Assembly (NCBI GenBank): GCA_001872985.1 | Contig: MNYA01000023.1 | Span: 1 to 5,461, forward strand | Direction: 5' to 3' | DNA from: a bacterium CG2_30_54_10 | Lineage (GTDB): Bacteria > Muiribacteriota > Ozemobacteria > Ozemobacterales > Ozemobacteraceae | DNA length: 5,461 nt | The notes under the pieces: model-generated | The model's input: the letters and a program-made list of their open reading frames with translations, nothing else | Told to the model about the DNA's origin: nothing | Databases searched by the model: none | In this document: positions 1-5,461 of the stretch, piece after piece | Position numbering within the stretch: position 1 is the first letter of the stretch | Layout: every line of letters begins with the position of its first letter | Translations under genes and position numbers: made by a program

Positions 1-26
1 CGATGCGATTAGCATAGCCTACACAC

Positions 27-46
27 ACTGGCTCTCCCGCCAGTTT
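27..46 (+). other. short hairpin, possible end of an upstream transcript
   Basis: ACTGGC (27-32) pairs with GCCAGT (39-44) around a 6-nt loop and is followed by only two more T residues. It could be a weak terminator of a gene lying before the window. The T-tract is too short to be convincing, and no coding frame entering from the left edge is recognisable. Confidence 0.25.
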
Positions 47-102
47 CAAGTGGCAATTGTCTCCTCAAAGACATGATTCCCCCCAAATTTCCTCAAAATT
101 TA

Positions 103-131
103 TTGAAATCCCCAAAAGAGTGTGGTATGCT
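103..131 (+). promoter_or_regulatory. sigma70-type promoter of the cold-shock gene
   Basis: A TTGAAA -35 box (103-108, 5 of 6 consensus bases) lies exactly 17 bp from a TATGCT -10 box (126-131, 4 of 6). The -10 box is preceded by TGG, giving the extended -10 motif TGnTATGCT. Transcription would begin near 138, leaving a leader of about 30 nt before the cold-shock start codon. That is much shorter than the roughly 160-nt thermosensing leader known for E. coli cspA, so cold induction by a long leader switch looks unlikely here. Confidence 0.7.
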
Positions 132-168
132 CCCGCGTCGTCATTAGTTTTATCGTTGGAGGAGTTGT

Positions 169-369
169 ATGCAAAGTCACGTAAAATGGTTCAACAACGC
201 AAAGGGTTACGGTTTCATCGAGGACGACCAGGGCGGCAAGGACATCTTCGTCCATTACAAGCAGATCGCGGGCGAGGGCTATAAATCTTTGCAGGAAGGT
301 CAGACCGTTGAGTTCGAAGTCGAACAAGGCCCCAAAGGCCCCCAGGCCGTCAACGTGCGTGTTCTTTGA
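169..369 (+). CDS. csp: CspA-family cold-shock protein (single cold-shock domain)
   Basis: A 66-residue cytoplasmic protein made of one cold-shock domain, a five-stranded OB-fold that binds single-stranded RNA and DNA and melts RNA secondary structure. The start of the domain is VKWFN (residues 5-9). RNP1 is KGYGFI (12-17) and RNP2 is DIFVHY (25-30). The nucleic-acid-stacking positions are W7, Y14, F16, F27, H29 and Y30. Two of these are Tyr where CspA and CspB usually have Phe, a conservative change. The length matches the usual 65-70 residues. ATG 169 is preceded by GGAGGAG at 158-164, and no other in-frame start is as well placed. It is a single-gene unit with its own promoter at 103-131 and a terminator at 390-427. 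Whether it is cold-induced or constitutive cannot be read from the sequence; many bacteria carry constitutive paralogues. Confidence 0.96.
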   Translation: MQSHVKWFNNAKGYGFIEDDQGGKDIFVHYKQIAGEGYKSLQEGQTVEFEVEQGPKGPQAVNVRVL

Positions 370-389
370 TTCCGCAATCACGCTGAACC

Positions 390-427
390 AGGGGCGGACG
401 GCCGAGGCCGGTTCGCCCCTTCTCTTT
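390..427 (+). terminator. intrinsic terminator after the cold-shock gene
   Basis: AGGGGCG (390-396) pairs with CGCCCCT (414-420). Inside this stem is a second helix, CGGC (399-402) with GCCG (407-410), around a CGAG tetraloop. The T-rich run TCTCTTT (421-427) follows. The hairpin begins 21 nt after the csp stop codon and should separate csp from lysS transcription. Confidence 0.82.
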
Positions 428-438
428 ACCACAAGCCG

Positions 439-455
439 TTTCGAGTCGATCGAAA
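439..455. repeat. small inverted repeat just before the lysS ribosome binding site
   Basis: TTTCGA (439-444) and TCGAAA (450-455) are perfect inverted copies separated by GTCGA. The right arm ends 3 nt before the AGGAGG of lysS (459-464). It could be an operator-sized palindrome or a weak RNA hairpin beside the ribosome binding site. No clear promoter for lysS was found between the csp terminator and the start codon, so this short spacer is the only visible regulatory candidate. At 6 bp per arm it may be chance. Confidence 0.25.
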
Positions 456-473
456 TCCAGGAGGCACCAGAAA

Positions 474-2000
474 ATGAATGAACTCAATAACTTGAATATC
501 GAGCAGAAGCAGCGGCTCCAGGTCATCGAAGAGTTGCGCCACGAAGGGATCGAACCCTATGGCCGGCGCTTCGACCGTTCCCACACAACCGCTGCGGCAA
601 AATCTGCATTTCTGGATGCCGAAAAGGCAAACGGGCCCGCCGAGCATTTCGAATGGGGCCCGGTGAAGGTCCCGGGCAGGATGGTTTCGAAGCGCGAACA
701 GGGAAAAACGGCATTTGCCAATTTGCAGGATCAGTTTGGGGGTCTCCAGATCTACTTCCGGAAGGATGTAATCGGGGAACCCGCCTTCGCCCTTCTCAAG
801 CGAATCTACGTCGGCGACATCCTCGGGATTGAAGGAACGCTGTTCCGCACAAGAACAGGTGAGGTAACCATCCGGGCGACAAGCCTGACCATTCTTTCGA
901 AAGCGATCAACCCGATGCCCGAAAAATGGCATGGCTTGACGGATGTCGAAGCCCGCTACCGTCAGCGTTACGTCGATCTCATGGCGAATCCCGAGGTTCG
1001 AAAGACGTTCATCACTCGCTGCCAGATCGTCCAGATGGTGCGGGAGTTCATGTCGGGAAAGGGTTTCCTCGAAGTCGAAACCCCCATGATGCATCCCATC
1101 GCGGGAGGAGCCGCTGCTCGGCCGTTCGTGACCCACCACAACGCGTTGGATATGGACCTCTTTCTCAGAATTGCCCCGGAACTCTATCTCAAGCGACTTC
1201 TCGTCGGCGGATTCGATCGGGTTTTCGAGATCAACAGAAATTTCCGGAACGAGGGAATCTCGATCAAGCACAACCCGGAATTCACGATGATGGAAGTCTA
1301 CCAGGCTTTCGGTGATATGAAATCGATGATGGATCTGACCGAAGAACTGATCAGCGGCATTGCCGCCCGCCTTTTTTCTGACTGCAAGGTTCCGTATGAA
1401 GGGAAGACGATCGAGTTCGGGCGGCCCTGGCGCGTTGTTCGCATGATCGATTCCGTCAGGGAAGTGACCGGAATCGCGGATCTGACTTTTTCGACGCCCC
1501 GAGATTTGCTTGTAGCCAAGGCCAAGGAGCTTCACTTGGAAATCGATCCAAAGGAAAGCGCGGCGAAAATAATTGTAAAGATCTTTGAAGAAAAGGTTGA
1601 AAGCACGCTGATCGACCCGACTTTCGTAACCGAGTATCCGAAGGAGACCTCTCCGCTCGCGAAGGGAAACGCCCAGGATCCGACTATCGTTGACCGGTTC
1701 GAACTATTCATCTATGGAAGGGAGCTGGCGAATGCCTTTTCCGAGCTGAACGACCCCGAGGAGCAGAGGGCAAGGTTCGAAGATCAGCTCAGGCAGCGAG
1801 CCGAGGGAGATGACGAAGCCCACCAGATGGATGAAGATTACGTAAATGCCCTTCGGTTTGGAATGCCTCCGGCGGGCGGCCTTGGAATCGGAATCGATCG
1901 ATTGGTCATGGTTCTGACGAACTCCCCCTCGATTCGGGATGTCATACTTTTTCCGACGCTTAGAAAATGTTGCACTCCCATTTCCGATTTGGTAGAATGA
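474..2000 (+). CDS. lysS: lysyl-tRNA synthetase, class II
   Basis: A cytoplasmic enzyme that charges tRNA-Lys with lysine in two ATP-dependent steps. The 508 residues match the usual bacterial LysS length of about 500. Order of parts: an N-terminal OB-fold anticodon-binding domain (about residues 60-145), the linker signature around EKWHGLTDVEARYRQRY, then the class II catalytic core. Motif 1 ends at P204 within EVETPMM (200-206). Motif 2 is FRNEG (257-261) with the ATP-contacting R258 and E260. Motif 3 is GIGIDRL (471-477) with the invariant R476. ATG 474 follows AGGAGG (459-464) at a good distance. The core is complete, with no frameshift. The C-terminus is slightly unusual. Bacterial LysS normally stops very soon after the FPTLR stretch, but here about 11 more residues follow (KCCTPISDLVE). 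That tail coincides with a promoter-like sequence at 1970-1998. Confidence 0.98.
   Translation: MNELNNLNIEQKQRLQVIEELRHEGIEPYGRRFDRSHTTAAAKSAFLDAEKANGPAEHFEWGPVKVPGRMVSKREQGKTAFANLQDQFGGLQIYFRKDVIGEPAFALLKRIYVGDILGIEGTLFRTRTGEVTIRATSLTILSKAINPMPEKWHGLTDVEARYRQRYVDLMANPEVRKTFITRCQIVQMVREFMSGKGFLEVETPMMHPIAGGAAARPFVTHHNALDMDLFLRIAPELYLKRLLVGGFDRVFEINRNFRNEGISIKHNPEFTMMEVYQAFGDMKSMMDLTEELISGIAARLFSDCKVPYEGKTIEFGRPWRVVRMIDSVREVTGIADLTFSTPRDLLVAKAKELHLEIDPKESAAKIIVKIFEEKVESTLIDPTFVTEYPKETSPLAKGNAQDPTIVDRFELFIYGRELANAFSELNDPEEQRARFEDQLRQRAEGDDEAHQMDEDYVNALRFGMPPAGGLGIGIDRLVMVLTNSPSIRDVILFPTLRKCCTPISDLVE
1970..1998 (+). promoter_or_regulatory. near-consensus promoter inside the 3' end of lysS
   Basis: TTGCAC (1970-1975, 5 of 6 bases of TTGACA counted loosely as TTG-AC) lies 17 bp from TAGAAT (1993-1998, 5 of 6 bases of TATAAT). 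The predicted start is near 2005, just past the lysS stop codon at 1998-2000. It points toward the small membrane-protein gene and the trehalose gene, and no better promoter is visible between lysS and 2164. A transcript from here either ends at the terminator at 2052-2093, giving an RNA of roughly 90 nt, or reads through into the trehalose operon. Confidence 0.6.
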
Positions 2001-2013
2001 AACGCGAGAAGGG

Positions 2014-2031
2014 TTCGGAATAGTTTCCGAA
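2014..2031 (+). promoter_or_regulatory. perfect 7-bp hairpin in the leader
   Basis: TTCGGAA (2014-2020) pairs perfectly with TTCCGAA (2025-2031) around a UAGU loop. It would form at the very 5' end of RNA made from the promoter at 1970-1998. It may be a protein-binding or stabilising element of the leader. It lacks a T-tract, so it is not itself a terminator. Confidence 0.45.
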
Positions 2032-2051
2032 GGTTGTCACGGATGGTCGGG

Positions 2052-2093
2052 CCGCCATCTATTTAGCCGACAGGTGGCGGTTCTGTTCTTTTT
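2052..2093 (+). terminator. intrinsic terminator, possibly a conditional attenuator
   Basis: CCGCCATCT (2052-2060) pairs with AGGTGGCGG (2072-2080) over 9 bp with a single G-U wobble and an 11-nt loop. TTCTGTTCTTTTT (2081-2093) follows. It certainly suits the end of lysS transcription. It also lies between the promoter at 1970-1998 and the next two genes, so RNA from that promoter must pass it. GGATGG (2041-2046) can pair with the terminator's own left arm, CCATCT (2055-2060), forming a competing anti-terminator hairpin. GTCGG (2046-2050) can pair with CCGAC in the terminator loop (2067-2071). The terminator call is strong; the attenuator role is inference. Confidence 0.8.
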
Positions 2094-2096
2094 GCG

Positions 2097-2162
2097 GATT
2101 GCCGTCTGACGGGTATCCCGACTCGTCCCCAGCGGGGCCTCGGGAAGAAAGCGGAGGCAATC
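2097..2162 (+). promoter_or_regulatory. structured untranslated leader covering a ribosome binding site
   Basis: GATTGCC (2097-2103) is perfectly complementary to GGCAATC (2156-2162). It closes a domain holding two small hairpins: CGGG/CCCG (2110-2113 with 2117-2120) and CCCC/GGGG (2127-2130 with 2134-2137). The right strand of the closing stem includes the last two bases of the GGAGG ribosome binding site (2153-2157) and runs to 2 nt before the GTG start at 2164. In an alternative fold, GCCTC (2137-2141) pairs with GAGGC (2154-2158), also hiding the site. Either fold would lower translation of the small gene. It resembles no riboswitch class I can name. Confidence 0.4.
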
Positions 2163-2163
2163 A

Positions 2164-2283
2164 GTGGAACAACCAAATCGTCCCCCCGTTAACGATGTAG
2201 TCAAGGAAACCAAGGCGAAGCTTCTGTTCGCAGCAGTTTGCATCGGAATTATAATCCTTTTGAAGCTGCTTGGCTGGGTGTAA
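2164..2283 (+). CDS. 39-residue single-pass membrane protein, function unknown
   Basis: A short reading frame starting at GTG, with GGAGG at 2153-2157 and 6 nt of spacing, ending at TAA 2281-2283. The product has a hydrophilic, proline- and charge-containing N-terminal part (residues 1-19, beginning MEQPNRPPVND, with K14, K17 and K19 near the membrane). A hydrophobic segment from L20 to the C-terminus follows (LLFAAVCIGIIILLKLLGWV), interrupted only by K34. The lysines suggest an N-inside orientation. No signal cleavage site is evident, so it is probably a small inner-membrane protein. It ends 26 nt before the trehalose gene and probably shares its transcript. It has no homologue that I recognise. 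The good ribosome binding site, clean amphipathic-to-hydrophobic layout and operon-like spacing support it; its size and non-ATG start mean chance is not excluded. Confidence 0.68.
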   Translation: MEQPNRPPVNDVVKETKAKLLFAAVCIGIIILLKLLGWV

Positions 2284-2309
2284 AACACTTTTCAGGAAGG
2301 TCTTTGGCA

Positions 2310-4550
2310 GTGAGCAGACTGATAATCGTCTCCAACCGCCTGCCGATAACGGTTCATTTCGAGCATTCCAAGATGAAGGTGTCCCGCTCCACCGGCGGCT
2401 TGGCAACTGCGCTTCAGGGTCCCCATTCCAGAATGGAATCCATCTGGCTCGGATGGACAGGTGAGAATTCCCACCTTGACGCGTCGGACCAGCAAGAACT
2501 GGACGCGGAACTTGAGAAGATGCGTGCCTGCGCGATCCCGCTGACCCCCGGGGAGGTGCACCAGTTCTACGATGGTTTCTCCAACGGTGTTCTGTGGCCG
2601 CTCTATCATTATTTTCCCGAGAATATTCAGTTGGACGCCTGGACGAATTGGAAGACCTACGTTGAGGTCAACCAGAAGTTCGCCGACCATACCATGCATC
2701 TGATGCAACCCGATGATATCGTTTGGATACATGATTACCAGTTGTCGCTTGTTCCGGCGATGATCAGAAAGCAAATTCCCGAAGCGACCATCGGGTTCTT
2801 CCTCCACACTCCATTTCCATCCTCTGAGGTGTTCCGTATCCTTCCATGGCGCACCGAGATTCTCCAGGGAATGCTTGGGGCCGATCTGATCGGTTTTCAC
2901 ACCTATTCCTACCTTCAGCACTTTACGCGATCTCTTTTGCACGTCCTCGAGCTGGAATCGGAGGAAGGCAGTGTCCGTCTTGGTGACCGCAGGGTCGGGT
3001 TGGGGGTCTTTCCGATCGGCATCGATTTCGAGCGGTTCCAAACCCTGGCCTCTTCCGCCGCTGTCGTTGATGATTGCCGGCGCATAAAATCCGAGTGTGA
3101 AGGGCGCCAAATGGTTCTTGGAATCGATCGCCTGGATTACACGAAAGGTTTGCCCCGTAGAATCCTGGCTATCGAGCGTCTTTTTGAAAGGGAACCAGCC
3201 TGGCGTGACAAACTTCGCTTCGTTCAGGTGGTCGTGCCCTCGCGTGTAAAGGTGGGGGCGTACCAAAACCTCCGCCGGGAGCTCAATGAACTGGTCGGGC
3301 ATGTCAATTCGACCTGGGGAAACGAGTCTTTCATGCCGATCCATTTCCTTTTCAGGGGGCTTTCTCCCGAACGTCTGAGCGCCCTTTACAGTGCAACGGA
3401 TGTGATGCTCGTGACTCCCTTGCGGGACGGGATGAATCTGGTGGCCAAAGAGTTCGTGGCCTCTCGCTCGCATGACGACGGGGTTCTGGTTCTCAGTGAA
3501 TTCGCCGGGGCGGCCGCGGAACTCGTCGAGGCGGTAGTGGTGAATCCCTACGATGTCGATCAGCTCGCTATCCAGATCAAACGAGCTTTGGTCATGTCCC
3601 CACTGGAACGTCGCTCTCGAATGCGAAATCTGCGTGCACGGGTCAAGGGATTCGATGCATTCATGTGGGCCGACTCCTTTCTGGAAGCGCTTAAAGTGGC
3701 GCCTCGAACCCGCAGGATTCCCGATGCCCCACATGCATCACCCGTTGATGAAATCGAGCGGTTGGTCGGCAAGATTTCCGCATTCGACCCGCTGCATGTG
3801 GTTCTTGACTACGACGGGACACTGGTTCCCTTTGCCCAGACGCCAAGTCTCGCGATCCCCGACAACGATCTCATAAAACTGCTCCAACTTTTGGCAAATA
3901 GGCCCCATACCGTCGTTCATATCATCAGCGGCAGAACACGCGAGGCTCTCGTGGAGTGGTTCGGAAATCTTCCAGTCGAATTGGAAGCAGAGCATGGGTT
4001 TTGGTCGCGTCCCCAGGGGTCGAAAACCTGGGCAGCGGTTTCAATCCCTGAACCAACCTGGATGCCGCAGGCAAGGCAGCTAATGGTGCAATTCTGCCGT
4101 AAGACGCCGGGGTCGTTCTTCGAGGCAAAAACCAGCGGGTTGGTCTGGCGCTACCAACTTGTCGCTCCGGACTTCGGAAAAAGGCAAGCTAAAAGCCTGC
4201 TGAAAAAGCTCCGGGAAGAATCAGGAACCTCACCGCTCGACATCCTCGAGGGGAAAAGGCTGGTAGAGGTCCGCAGCCACGGCATCAACAAAGGGATGCT
4301 GATCCATCGGTTGGCCGAGGATTCAGCGGGAGCCGCCAAGTTCCTGGTAATGGGGGACGACCTTACCGACGAGGATATGTTTAATGCTGTGGGGGCGCGC
4401 GGGGCGACTGTCCATGTGGGGCCGGGGCCGTCGATGGCACATTTCCGCCTTGATGATTATCGAGCCGCTCGCGATTTCCTGAGGGCCGTCGCCGGAAGTT
4501 CCTCGTCAACCCATTCGGAACCCACAGGGGAGCCGAAGCTGCCGGCATAG
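2310..4550 (+). CDS. otsA-otsB: bifunctional trehalose-6-phosphate synthase/phosphatase (OtsA-OtsB fusion)
   Basis: A 746-residue cytoplasmic enzyme expected to make trehalose-6-phosphate from UDP-glucose and glucose-6-phosphate, then remove the phosphate. Residues 1 to about 470 are a glycosyltransferase family 20 synthase. It has LIIVSNRLP with R10, [16 protein letters not shown] (96-102), WIHDYQL with D142, [11 protein letters not shown] with R274 and K279 (equivalents of E. coli OtsA R262 and K267), and the donor-site stretch DGMNLVAKE (373-381). Residues from about 490 to 730 are a HAD-type phosphatase. Motif I is DYDGT (500-504, nucleophile D500 and acid D502), then ISGR (S540) and the metal site [10 protein letters not shown] (682-691). 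All key residues are present, so both halves should be active. GTG 2310 is chosen because AGGAAGG (2294-2300) sits 9 nt upstream and the family start [10 protein letters not shown] follows at once. The in-frame ATG at 2238 would overlap the small gene and add residues unlike the family. Confidence 0.95.
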   Translation: MSRLIIVSNRLPITVHFEHSKMKVSRSTGGLATALQGPHSRMESIWLGWTGENSHLDASDQQELDAELEKMRACAIPLTPGEVHQFYDGFSNGVLWPLYHYFPENIQLDAWTNWKTYVEVNQKFADHTMHLMQPDDIVWIHDYQLSLVPAMIRKQIPEATIGFFLHTPFPSSEVFRILPWRTEILQGMLGADLIGFHTYSYLQHFTRSLLHVLELESEEGSVRLGDRRVGLGVFPIGIDFERFQTLASSAAVVDDCRRIKSECEGRQMVLGIDRLDYTKGLPRRILAIERLFEREPAWRDKLRFVQVVVPSRVKVGAYQNLRRELNELVGHVNSTWGNESFMPIHFLFRGLSPERLSALYSATDVMLVTPLRDGMNLVAKEFVASRSHDDGVLVLSEFAGAAAELVEAVVVNPYDVDQLAIQIKRALVMSPLERRSRMRNLRARVKGFDAFMWADSFLEALKVAPRTRRIPDAPHASPVDEIERLVGKISAFDPLHVVLDYDGTLVPFAQTPSLAIPDNDLIKLLQLLANRPHTVVHIISGRTREALVEWFGNLPVELEAEHGFWSRPQGSKTWAAVSIPEPTWMPQARQLMVQFCRKTPGSFFEAKTSGLVWRYQLVAPDFGKRQAKSLLKKLREESGTSPLDILEGKRLVEVRSHGINKGMLIHRLAEDSAGAAKFLVMGDDLTDEDMFNAVGARGATVHVGPGPSMAHFRLDDYRAARDFLRAVAGSSSSTHSEPTGEPKLPA

Positions 4551-4560
4551 AGACGCGCTC

Positions 4561-4582
4561 TGGCTCAAAGGGGCCATTTTCT
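4561..4582 (+). terminator. short intrinsic terminator after the trehalose gene
   Basis: TGGCTC (4561-4566) pairs with GGGCCA (4571-4576), including one G-U pair, around an AAAG loop. TTTTCT (4577-4582) follows. It begins 10 nt after the stop codon. The stem is short, so termination may be partial. Confidence 0.55.
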
Positions 4583-4634
4583 AAAAACTTCCCGACCGGT
4601 GTTTCTTAGATGCCAACAACGACGGCATCAGGGG

Positions 4635-4677
4635 TTTCCTGGGTTTGCTCCGGGAGTTTCCTTGTTTGCTTCGGGAG
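4635..4677. repeat. imperfect tandem duplication, about 21-22 bp unit, two copies
   Basis: Copy one (4635-4656) and copy two (4657-4677) are adjacent. They share TTTCCT at the start and, at the end, GTTTGCTCCGGGAG versus GTTTGCTTCGGGAG, a single mismatch over 14 bases. One base is lost between the copies. It is probably a slippage duplication in non-coding DNA. Confidence 0.6.
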
Positions 4678-4782
4678 GCTGGTCGTGGTACAGTGGGGCG
4701 GTCGACGAAGATTCGGTTTTTGTATCTGCTCGAAAAGAAGGGGGCATTAGCTGATTCTCAACATAAAGTGAGATTCCTCATA

Positions 4783-4822
4783 TTCGTTCGGAATGACAAA
4801 CGATGCTGTCATTTCGACCGAA
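4783..4822. repeat. palindromic intergenic repeat (GGAATGACA type)
   Basis: TTCGTTCGGAATGACA (4783-4798) and TGTCATTTCGACCGAA (4807-4822) are inverted copies matching at 14 of 16 positions around an 8-nt spacer. The flanks AGATTCCTCA (4771-4780) and GGGCGAAGTCCC (4823-4834) may belong to the same element. From memory, similar GGAATGACA / TGTCATTTCGACCGAAG sequences occur as dispersed intergenic repeats in several bacterial phyla. No second copy lies in this window to prove dispersal here. Confidence 0.6.
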
Positions 4823-4849
4823 GGGCGAAGTCCCTTGCGCCAGAAATCA

Positions 4850-4878
4850 TTGAGTTACCCCGAACTATTGATTAGATA
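4850..4878 (+). promoter_or_regulatory. weak promoter candidate for the last gene
   Basis: TTGAGT (4850-4855, 4 of 6) lies 17 bp from TAGATA (4873-4878, only 3 of 6). The position, about 30 bp before the ribosome binding site of the 4906 gene, is sensible. The -10 box is poor, so this is tentative. Confidence 0.25.
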
Positions 4879-4905
4879 TTGGTTTTTCCTCTTAAGGAGC
4901 CTCAG

Positions 4906-5461
4906 ATGCACAGATTCGCGTTTTCAATCATCGTGGGATTTTTTTGCCTCGGAGCCTGTACCGTCTGCTCTGCACGGCCACCTGACATCCGTCTTCCCGA
5001 CTGGTACAAAACCAGCTTTGTTGTCAAATACTGGAACCCCGGCACCCGCGAAATTCGCCTTTCCTTGGATGTAGAAGCGACTCTTGTTCCTCTGAAACAA
5101 CTGGCCGCGGAGGTTATCTGGCCGGTGGAGTTTTCGTCCAAGTCCGGAAAAAAATCATCGATTCTGCTCCCCAAGGGCAGATCCTGGAAGGCAGAGTTTG
5201 TGGGCTTGGCCCCCGCCTCATTTGACGGTTGGGTCGAGATAACCGTAGCCGCCTTTCCGGAACCCGCGGCCATGCGGAAACAGATCGAATCGTCAGCGAC
5301 CTACACTTCTCAGGTTAAGGCCATTCTTCTCGAAGAAGTCCGCGCACTTGAAGAACCCATCAATATCGGTCTGAACGCCCCTTTGCACATCGACGGGGAG
5401 ATAGCCATTTCCGCGCCCGACCTGTTTATTCCATCTCCCGTCTGGCCGGTGGATGGTCGGT
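4906..5461 (+). CDS. secreted or lipoprotein-like protein of unknown function, 3' end outside the window
   Basis: An open frame from ATG 4906 runs uninterrupted to the window edge, covering 185 codons. It is well placed after AAGGAG (4894-4899, 6-nt spacing). Residues 1-23 look like a signal peptide: a short basic start (MHR), a hydrophobic core FAFSIIVGFFCLGA, then LGAC (15-18), a possible lipobox that would make C18 the lipidated residue. If it is not a lipoprotein, cleavage after CSA (21-23) is the alternative. The mature part (about 24 onward) alternates hydrophobic and polar residues with scattered Trp, Gly and Pro, consistent with beta-strand-rich extracytoplasmic domains; no family is recognised. 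A stretch near residues 125-150 (MRKQIESSATYTSQVKAILL and following) looks helical. The spacing from the trehalose gene, with a terminator and a repeat between, suggests a separate unit. Confidence 0.82.
   Translation, partial: MHRFAFSIIVGFFCLGACTVCSARPPDIRLPDWYKTSFVVKYWNPGTREIRLSLDVEATLVPLKQLAAEVIWPVEFSSKSGKKSSILLPKGRSWKAEFVGLAPASFDGWVEITVAAFPEPAAMRKQIESSATYTSQVKAILLEEVRALEEPINIGLNAPLHIDGEIAISAPDLFIPSPVWPVDGR

Larger units (their letters stand above)
4551..4905. other. 355-nt intergenic region without a supported gene
   Basis: The spacer between the trehalose gene and the next gene holds a short terminator (4561-4582), a 6-bp hairpin GATGCC/GGCATC (4609-4614 with 4624-4629), an imperfect tandem duplication (4635-4677), a palindromic repeat (4783-4822) and the promoter region and ribosome binding site of the next gene. 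Reading frames here cross these repeats, lack good ribosome binding sites and give low-complexity or unfamiliar translations. I see no gene in it. Confidence 0.6.

Noticed and set aside
57..284. 75-codon frame overlapping the cold-shock gene
   Set aside because: It is a shadow in another frame of csp and its promoter; the translation resembles nothing and lacks a ribosome binding site.
426..1535. 369-codon minus-strand frame opposite lysS
   Set aside because: It lies wholly antisense to a gene with all class II synthetase motifs; long antisense frames are common in GC-rich coding DNA.
2005..2093. tRNA or tRNA-like gene, suggested by GGTTCGGAA
   Set aside because: The bases form a plain hairpin; there is no acceptor stem, D arm or anticodon arm in register.
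2238..2309. ATG 2238 as the start of the trehalose gene
   Set aside because: It overlaps the 39-residue gene, adds 24 residues foreign to the family and has no good ribosome binding site, whereas GTG 2310 has AGGAAGG at the right distance and begins at the family N-terminus.
2292..3734. 480-codon minus-strand frame opposite the trehalose synthase half
   Set aside because: Its length comes from codon bias of the real gene on the other strand; no recognisable domain or ribosome binding site.
4609..4629. GATGCC/GGCATC hairpin as the main terminator of the trehalose gene
   Set aside because: It is not followed by a T-run; the hairpin at 4561-4582 is closer to the stop codon and has one.
4645..5074. 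Plus-strand frames of 76 and 93 codons in and beyond the spacer
   Set aside because: They run through the tandem duplication and palindromic repeat, have poor start contexts, and the second overlaps the signal-peptide gene in another frame.
4902..5273. 123-codon minus-strand frame
   Set aside because: It is antisense to the exported-protein gene, which has the better start signal and a coherent signal peptide.

Overview
The window is a stretch of bacterial chromosome with every supported gene on the + strand. It shows AGGAGG-type ribosome binding sites, sigma70-like promoters, compact hairpin-plus-T-tract terminators and ordinary housekeeping genes. Base composition is moderately GC-rich. 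Nothing in it fixes the phylum. There are no phage, transposon, CRISPR, tRNA or rRNA features.

Layout: (1) 1-168 is non-coding and carries a good extended -10 promoter for a cold-shock gene. (2) 169-369 is a 66-residue CspA-type cold-shock protein, closed by a strong intrinsic terminator at 390-427. (3) 474-2000 is a full-length class II lysyl-tRNA synthetase (lysS). (4) 1970-2163 is a dense regulatory stretch. It has a near-consensus promoter inside the last codons of lysS, an intrinsic terminator with a competing anti-terminator pairing and a tiny candidate leader ORF. After that comes a second folded segment whose closing stem covers a ribosome binding site. (5) 2164-2283 is a 39-residue single-pass membrane protein with a GTG start. 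(6) 2310-4550 is a bifunctional trehalose-6-phosphate synthase/phosphatase (OtsA-OtsB fusion), also starting at GTG. (7) 4551-4905 is a gene-free spacer with a short terminator, a small tandem duplication and a palindromic repeat. (8) 4906 to the window end is the start of a secreted or lipoprotein-like protein of unknown function.

The trehalose enzyme needs only UDP-glucose and glucose-6-phosphate to make trehalose, so this one polypeptide covers the whole OtsAB pathway. With the cold-shock protein nearby, the window has a mild stress-response flavour. Each gene is nevertheless separated from the next by a terminator or has its own promoter, so a shared regulon is only a guess. The likeliest operon is the 39-residue membrane protein plus the trehalose fusion, 26 nt apart. 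It would be driven from the promoter inside lysS and pass through a conditional-looking terminator. That leader and the unannotated small gene are the most interesting parts of the window.
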